Source: Candidatus Heimdallarchaeota archaeon (GTDB taxonomy: Archaea > Asgardarchaeota > Heimdallarchaeia > Heimdallarchaeales > Kariarchaeaceae). From it: a stretch of 19,601 bases of DNA. Shown piece by piece: positions 15,752-19,601 of the stretch (positions within the stretch are counted from its first letter, which is position 1; each line of letters opens with the position of its first letter). The stretch spans positions 1 to 19,601 of the forward strand of contig WAMJ01000117.1 of NCBI GenBank assembly GCA_015522385.1, in the 5' to 3' direction. The notes beneath the pieces are model-generated. The model saw nothing but the letters and a program-made list of their open reading frames with translations, was not told the origin of the DNA and did not search any database. The translations under genes and the position numbers were made by a program.

Positions 15752-16005
15752 ATGATTTCCCACAAAACGTTAGAATTTAGTATGAAAGGGAATAATTTAG
15801 ATCAAATTTACAATTCTTGAAAGTTGCAGGTCAGGAATATTTGAAGATACTGGGTAACGATCTTAAGTTACACAAAGGGGATACACATGTCTTTGATTTG
15901 TCCAAAGATAGTGAGTTTCTGAAGAATCGTACCTTGAAAACTCTCATATCCATTCATTCTAAACCTGCAATCGTCTACTCGACAATACTCTATTTGAACT
16001 ATTAG
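15752..16005 (+). pseudogene. Small ORF split by a one-base frameshift
   Basis: ATG 15752 opens MISHKTLEFSMKGNNLDQIY and ends in NS and TGA at about 15818. The overlapping frame continues directly as FLKVAGQEYLKILGNDLKLH, KGDTHVFDLSKDSEFLKNRT and LKTLISIHSKPAIV to TAG 16003. Adding one base at about 15812-15815 joins both into one protein of about 84 residues with a continuous helical-looking junction (QIYN-FLKVAGQEYL). Alternatively translation begins at TTG 15817 and gives 62 residues. Soluble, lysine-rich, no recognised domain. GGGAG lies directly before ATG 15752. Its stop overlaps the stop of the convergent TrmB gene by two bases. Confidence 0.4.
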
Positions 16006-16763
16006 TCATTCCGGACGATAGGACTGGCACCAACCCACAACATGTCAAAATATGATTTGAAATTTTTGTAAATTTCTTTAGAGGAAATAAGGATGCCAGT
16101 AGGTCTATTTGACCATGAAATTATAAGAAGTCGATCATTTATCATATCAATAGCAGCAGGTAATGGGAAATCAACATACCTCATATTATCTGCATCAAAT
16201 ATGTCATTGAATGCAGGGGTGTAGACCATATTTTTCTTAATGATACCTCTAATTTCCATAGAGAATATGGGGGATAACAGATACTTAGAATAGAATTCTG
16301 TAGCCATTGGATGAGGGGTGTCATATGGATAAATATAGCGGAGTATGTCTGATTTGATAGATCCATTCAACAACCTTTGGTAGGCAGATTTCAGGCCTTT
16401 TAACCCGGAGAATATTTCAGCTCCTATAGTGTCAGTGAAAACCTGATACTTCGAGAAAAGAGGAAGAAGTTCGTGTAACCTGGACTTATTAGCAGAAATT
16501 TGTGCCACTTTTTTGTCCAAATATTCCTCCAGTCTATAGGGTTCGATTGCAGAATATTTTCTTAATTTCCCTACATTAATGTAGCTTATAAGGCCTTTTT
16601 CTATCAGCTTCTCAATAACAAAATAAATCTTTGAGGACGATACACCAGATTCTTTTACAATTGAGCTTATTCTACTCTGGCCAAGAGTGAGCAGTGCCAC
16701 ATAGACTCTGGCCTCACCTGAAGTCAAACCTATACTCTTCAAGTAGTTAATTAGCTGTTCCAA
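16002..16763 (-). CDS. TrmB-family transcriptional regulator
   Basis: From TTG 16763 the product is 253 residues. The N-terminal winged helix-turn-helix is clear: LINYLKSIGLTSGEARVYVA, LTLGQSRISSIVKESGVSSS and KIYFVIEKLIEKGLISY (about 4-65), matching the TrmB domain. A short coiled linker (about 75-100) leads to a C-terminal effector-type domain (GAEIFSGLKGLKSAYQRLL; LPAAIDMINDRLLIISW; PTGILISSKEIYKNF; FDMLWVGASPI), as in archaeal TrmB proteins that lack a sugar-binding pocket. The open frame extends upstream to 17006, but that part is antisense to the 16818 gene and not TrmB-like. TTG 16763 lies 28 bases from a TATA-like GTATTTAAGG, so I choose it. It is divergent from the monooxygenase-like gene; a C6-TT-G6 inverted repeat lies just upstream of its start codon, at the predicted transcription start. 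Confidence 0.88.
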   Translation of the reverse strand: MEQLINYLKSIGLTSGEARVYVALLTLGQSRISSIVKESGVSSSKIYFVIEKLIEKGLISYINVGKLRKYSAIEPYRLEEYLDKKVAQISANKSRLHELLPLFSKYQVFTDTIGAEIFSGLKGLKSAYQRLLNGSIKSDILRYIYPYDTPHPMATEFYSKYLLSPIFSMEIRGIIKKNMVYTPAFNDIFDADNMRYVDFPLPAAIDMINDRLLIISWSNRPTGILISSKEIYKNFKSYFDMLWVGASPIVRND

Positions 16764-16765
16764 TA

Positions 16766-16779
16766 CCCCCCTTGGGGGG
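16766..16779. promoter_or_regulatory. C6-TT-G6 inverted repeat, candidate TrmB operator
   Basis: CCCCCC-TT-GGGGGG lies between the shared TATA element and the TrmB start codon. It covers the predicted transcription start on the minus strand and the upstream side of the promoter of the plus-strand gene. That position would let a regulator block its own transcription while possibly activating the neighbour; this is inference. Confidence 0.5.
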
Positions 16780-16788
16780 AAATAGACC

Positions 16789-16798
16789 TTAAATACTT
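16789..16798. promoter_or_regulatory. Shared TATA-like element for TrmB and monooxygenase-like genes
   Basis: CTTAAATACT (plus) is centred about 25 bases before ATG 16818; its complement AGTATTTAAG is centred about 28 bases before TTG 16763 on the minus strand. Both transcripts would be leaderless and would start from one element read in opposite directions. Confidence 0.5.
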
Positions 16799-16817
16799 CT
16801 GTAGAGATATTGGGCCT

Positions 16818-17120
16818 ATGAACATTGTAGAAATTACAAAATTCAGATTGATCAGTGATGCAGAAGACAAAGATTTCATGAAAGTAGCAAAGGACACTCA
16901 GGACATAGTGGAATCTTTTCCCGGTTATATATCGAGGACACTCTGCAAGAAGGACGATGGAACCTGGATTGATATACTTTACTGGAAAAGTAAAGAGGAT
17001 GCTCAATCTGCAGCCAAGAGTGCTATGGAATCCGAGGCACTGAAGCCATTTATGGAAATGATTGACCCAAATTCAGTGGAAATGAATTTTCTAGAAGAAA
17101 GAATTAACTGGAAAATGTAG
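16818..17120 (+). CDS. Antibiotic-biosynthesis-monooxygenase-like dimeric alpha/beta-barrel protein
   Basis: 100 residues: MNIVEITKFRL (first strand), DFMKVAKDTQDIVESFPGYI (helix and turn), SRTLCKKDDGTWIDILYWKS (strand pair), KEDAQSAAKSAMESEALKPF (helix), then MNFLEERINWKM. The pattern strand - helix - FPGY - strand - W.D...W.S.EDA - helix with PF is that of ABM-type ferredoxin-like proteins, which dimerise into a small barrel. Members include cofactor-free monooxygenases acting on quinones or polyketides and haem-degrading enzymes; the substrate cannot be told from sequence. Soluble, no signal peptide. ATG 16818 has TATA spacing of 25 bases. Divergent from the TrmB gene with a shared promoter, so control by TrmB is plausible. 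It converges on the metallopeptidase gene, 27 bases away. Confidence 0.82.
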   Translation: MNIVEITKFRLISDAEDKDFMKVAKDTQDIVESFPGYISRTLCKKDDGTWIDILYWKSKEDAQSAAKSAMESEALKPFMEMIDPNSVEMNFLEERINWKM

Positions 17121-17147
17121 TACTCATATGGGGTTAATAATTATGAA

Positions 17148-19601
17148 CTATGAGCCTCTCTTCCTACGTTTGAAAAAGTAGAAGGAGACAAAGGTGAGAT
17201 ACACAGCCATAATAGGGGCAGGTAGAGGATTTACTGGAGGACTAATGTCTGTGGTAATTTGGGATGTACTCTCTTCGCTCGTGTTCTTGGAAGTCGTCGT
17301 GGATGAGGAGGGAGGATTTGTTGTCTTGTCTCCTCTGCGTGCTTCCTCCAAGAGTGAGAGGAAAGACAAATAGTTACTCCTCTTGACCATATTGGGCCTG
17401 AGGAGAACATTGACCGTGATTTGAGCACTCTTCTGCAGTCCGGTTGAAGGATCCGTAACTGTTACTTCCACATTATACTGCCCTGCTTCTGCAAATCTGA
17501 ATGTGTTGCTTAGTTCCCTGCCATTGGAATATGTGACAACTCCGTAGGGGCCGGTGATTTTCCAGCTGTAATTTGGCCCTGTTATAACATTACCCCACTG
17601 ATCCTGTCCTCTGACATTGAGGGAGAGTGAACCACCAGCAGAGACACTGGTGAATGGCTGGACAAGTGTATAGTTCGTGGGGTTGTCTGTACTTGGATCC
17701 ACGTTACGCTCAAACCGTTTGACATTGACGAAACGCAATTCTGGACTCCGGTCCTCGACGAAATAACCACTTATAATGTAGAATTGTGTGTCTAAACCAT
17801 CAGACATCTGCAACGCAAGTTTTGCAGATTTCCCACCAGGCAGTGTCTGTATTGAGAATGTAGTATTCCTACCAGCAGTCTCAGTACTTATGGGGATCCA
17901 GCTCTGCCCGTCTGGGCTGTACATTACCTTTGAGTAGATTGTAGTCATATTCTGGTAGATATTCCAGTCAATACTTACCATTTCCCCTCGCTTGAAGCCC
18001 AGTGGTTGATTCACTTCCACATAATACTGCTGACCAGAGCTCTTTACCTCGTCCAATATCAGATTGGCTGTCCTATTAATAAGCGCGATATTCACAATCT
18101 CGCCATTGTCTTCCAATGCAATGTTGAAGAATGAAGTGTCTACATTCTCACCTTCAGAGGTGTTGAATGAGACCCCGACTGGAATGAATATCTGTGTGGA
18201 ATTGCTATAGGTGACCTCAAGGTCTATATTTGTGTCATTGACCGGTATAAAGTCCTCATTAGCATCATAGATTCCCTGCTGCTCGAAACTGGGGAAAAGC
18301 TTACCGGTTCCATCGATAGATACCATCCCAGAGACTATTCTGACGGTACTGTTGAAGAGATCCTTTGCCAAGTACTGACCGTCAGCAAGGTCGAGCTGCA
18401 GTGACGAGGTTGAGATCGAGGTAGCCCTTCTTCTCTGAGGGAGATTCTGAATGGCGGTAAGAAGTCTGTCCCACCGGTACGCCCCGATCCACGTGTTCGG
18501 TTCCCATGGGGAGTCACAGTATGTCATGAGTTCCTTTGTATCCCGGGGTACGAGTCCAGAGTACCTGCTCCAACCCAGCTCATGAATGCTCTCATCACCA
18601 TAGCGTGTATACCACTCCAAATCCCAGAGTAAGGCTCCACAACCAAATCCAAATCCTGCAGCATGCTGCCCCCACGTGTCGGAACCTAGGTTATGATTGA
18701 TCTCGTGAGCCATGGTGAATTTGTCCCATGAACCACCCCACGAGGACCTTCCGCTGAAACCCAGCCATTGTGGATTTGATTGTCCACCTCCCGGGAGGCT
18801 TCCAGGAATGCCGATCCCATGGATCTGATGTGGGTATGGTGAGTACACCCCCGAAGCCCTCCTGTCCATCAGGACAGATCGAAGTGCGGTTTCCAAACGG
18901 TTATTTATCTCCACCCCCTCGATGAAACCCAGTCCGATATCAACAAGAGGTGACTTGCTGTAAGTTCCAAAGTCTCGCCAATCAAGATTAATAAAGTTAA
19001 TACTGTCAATTGGATAGATGAGCTCCATGAATTCCTGTTGTCTCTGGATAATGCTGTTTGAAGGAATGCTCGGATCACTCACGGTCCCATTATTGACGGG
19101 CATGACGTAAACATTGAACTTGCCAGAAGCTACTGGACTGAATATCCTGCTCTTTACATTGTTGGAAATCGATGGATCGTAACTCCCGGGTTTTGGAGTT
19201 ACAGTGGCTTTGAGGATAAGAACACTGGTGTTGGTGATCACTCCGTCAAGTAGGAAGTTTGCGCTTGAGTCCAAGTTCTCACGGGCATAGGATACGGGGA
19301 CTGGAAAGTCCCAGATAGTATTGCTGTAAATGGTTCTCACGCGTACTCCGACTCCAGGTACGTTCTCTATGGTGATGACTTCCAAGGAGATTGAGGCATT
19401 CATCGAAACTGCTTGGTCATGAGAGACATACACTCTTGCAAGCGCCTCCTTTCCCCTGACAATGCGTTGGCTACTCGTGTCGTCCTGTGTGACCTGTGTC
19501 AGCTCGATCCTCGCTATCCCGAAATTAATTGCAGGAAAGTACTGATATGGTGGGATTTCATAGTACATGGTGTCGACTACACTCACGGACGGTTGTATCA
19601 C
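17148..19601 (-). CDS. Cell-surface zinc metallopeptidase (5' end cut by window edge)
   Basis: 817 residues are visible. The frame is open to the right edge, where GTG happens to fall, but there is no signal peptide, so the true start is probably outside. An N-terminal beta-rich region (1-160) precedes the peptidase core: AHEINHNLG (zinc ligands His299 and His303, catalytic Glu300), a likely third ligand His313 in WGQHAAG, then ELMTYCDSPWEPNTWIGAYR (357-376) as a metzincin-type Met-turn with Cys362, perhaps paired with Cys321. This is the arrangement of secreted archaeal and bacterial peptidases with AHExGHN...H...LMsYC.p.WiSdy. After it come beta domains, a PKD/Ig-like module (about 655-730; WKITGPYG, YNVEVTVTD), a Ser/Thr-rich stalk (TTNPPSSSTTTSKNTSEEST), one helix and KRRKRGS, giving anchoring to the outer face of the membrane. 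It probably degrades extracellular protein, like the S8 protease. Confidence 0.88.
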   Translation of the reverse strand: MIQPSVSVVDTMYYEIPPYQYFPAINFGIARIELTQVTQDDTSSQRIVRGKEALARVYVSHDQAVSMNASISLEVITIENVPGVGVRVRTIYSNTIWDFPVPVSYARENLDSSANFLLDGVITNTSVLILKATVTPKPGSYDPSISNNVKSRIFSPVASGKFNVYVMPVNNGTVSDPSIPSNSIIQRQQEFMELIYPIDSINFINLDWRDFGTYSKSPLVDIGLGFIEGVEINNRLETALRSVLMDRRASGVYSPYPHQIHGIGIPGSLPGGGQSNPQWLGFSGRSSWGGSWDKFTMAHEINHNLGSDTWGQHAAGFGFGCGALLWDLEWYTRYGDESIHELGWSRYSGLVPRDTKELMTYCDSPWEPNTWIGAYRWDRLLTAIQNLPQRRRATSISTSSLQLDLADGQYLAKDLFNSTVRIVSGMVSIDGTGKLFPSFEQQGIYDANEDFIPVNDTNIDLEVTYSNSTQIFIPVGVSFNTSEGENVDTSFFNIALEDNGEIVNIALINRTANLILDEVKSSGQQYYVEVNQPLGFKRGEMVSIDWNIYQNMTTIYSKVMYSPDGQSWIPISTETAGRNTTFSIQTLPGGKSAKLALQMSDGLDTQFYIISGYFVEDRSPELRFVNVKRFERNVDPSTDNPTNYTLVQPFTSVSAGGSLSLNVRGQDQWGNVITGPNYSWKITGPYGVVTYSNGRELSNTFRFAEAGQYNVEVTVTDPSTGLQKSAQITVNVLLRPNMVKRSNYLSFLSLLEEARRGDKTTNPPSSSTTTSKNTSEESTSQITTDISPPVNPLPAPIMAVYLTFVSFYFFKRRKRGS

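Noticed and set aside
16764..17006. N-terminal extension of the TrmB reading frame
   Set aside because: It is antisense to the ABM-like gene, is not TrmB-like, and crosses the shared promoter; TTG 16763 fits the family start and the TATA spacing.
1..19601. tRNA, rRNA, CRISPR array or transposase
   Set aside because: No cloverleaf, regularly spaced repeats, long terminal inverted repeats or transposase motifs were seen by reading both strands.

Overview
The window looks archaeal. Most start codons sit about 26-28 bases downstream of a TATA-like element, the pattern of leaderless archaeal transcripts. The gene content also fits: an Lhr-type helicase, TrmB and HxlR regulators, and secreted proteins with a C-terminal membrane anchor. 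Large genes are moderately GC-rich, while gaps and small genes are AT-rich. An Asgard lineage (Thorarchaeia-like) is my best guess, from general resemblance only. I saw no rRNA, tRNA, CRISPR array or insertion sequence.

Left part (1-6060). A 5'-complete, 3'-truncated Lhr-family helicase is read leftward from 1829. After a 0.4 kb promoter region comes an adenosylcobalamin-dependent (class II) ribonucleotide reductase, nrdJ, read rightward. Next is a decayed FtsX-like permease fragment (5156-5663) with an in-frame stop and a frameshift, then an AT-rich gap.

Middle part (6062-13727). A giant secreted subtilisin-like protease (about 1,879 residues) has a propeptide, a D-H-S catalytic domain, CARDB-like, nidogen-like and Ig-like modules, and a PGF-type C-terminal anchor. 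It is followed by a Yip1-like membrane protein, a tandem SnoaL-like protein and a convergent HxlR-family regulator. A perfect 8-2-8 inverted repeat lies over the predicted transcript start and next to the ribosome binding site of the SnoaL gene.

Right part (13838-19601). Three small genes look broken by single-base changes: a membrane protein with a soluble tail at 13838-14421, and ORFs at 15118-15409 and 15752-16005. They are mixed with intact genes: a V4R-like cysteine-rich protein, a TrmB regulator and a divergently transcribed antibiotic-biosynthesis-monooxygenase-like protein. The TrmB/monooxygenase pair shares one TATA-like element beside a C6-TT-G6 inverted repeat. The window ends in a large cell-surface zinc metallopeptidase cut by the right edge.

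The most useful observations are the broken reading frames that ordinary ORF calling misses, the two inverted repeats placed as operators beside regulator genes, and the shared promoters of divergent genes. I found no clear new multi-gene system.
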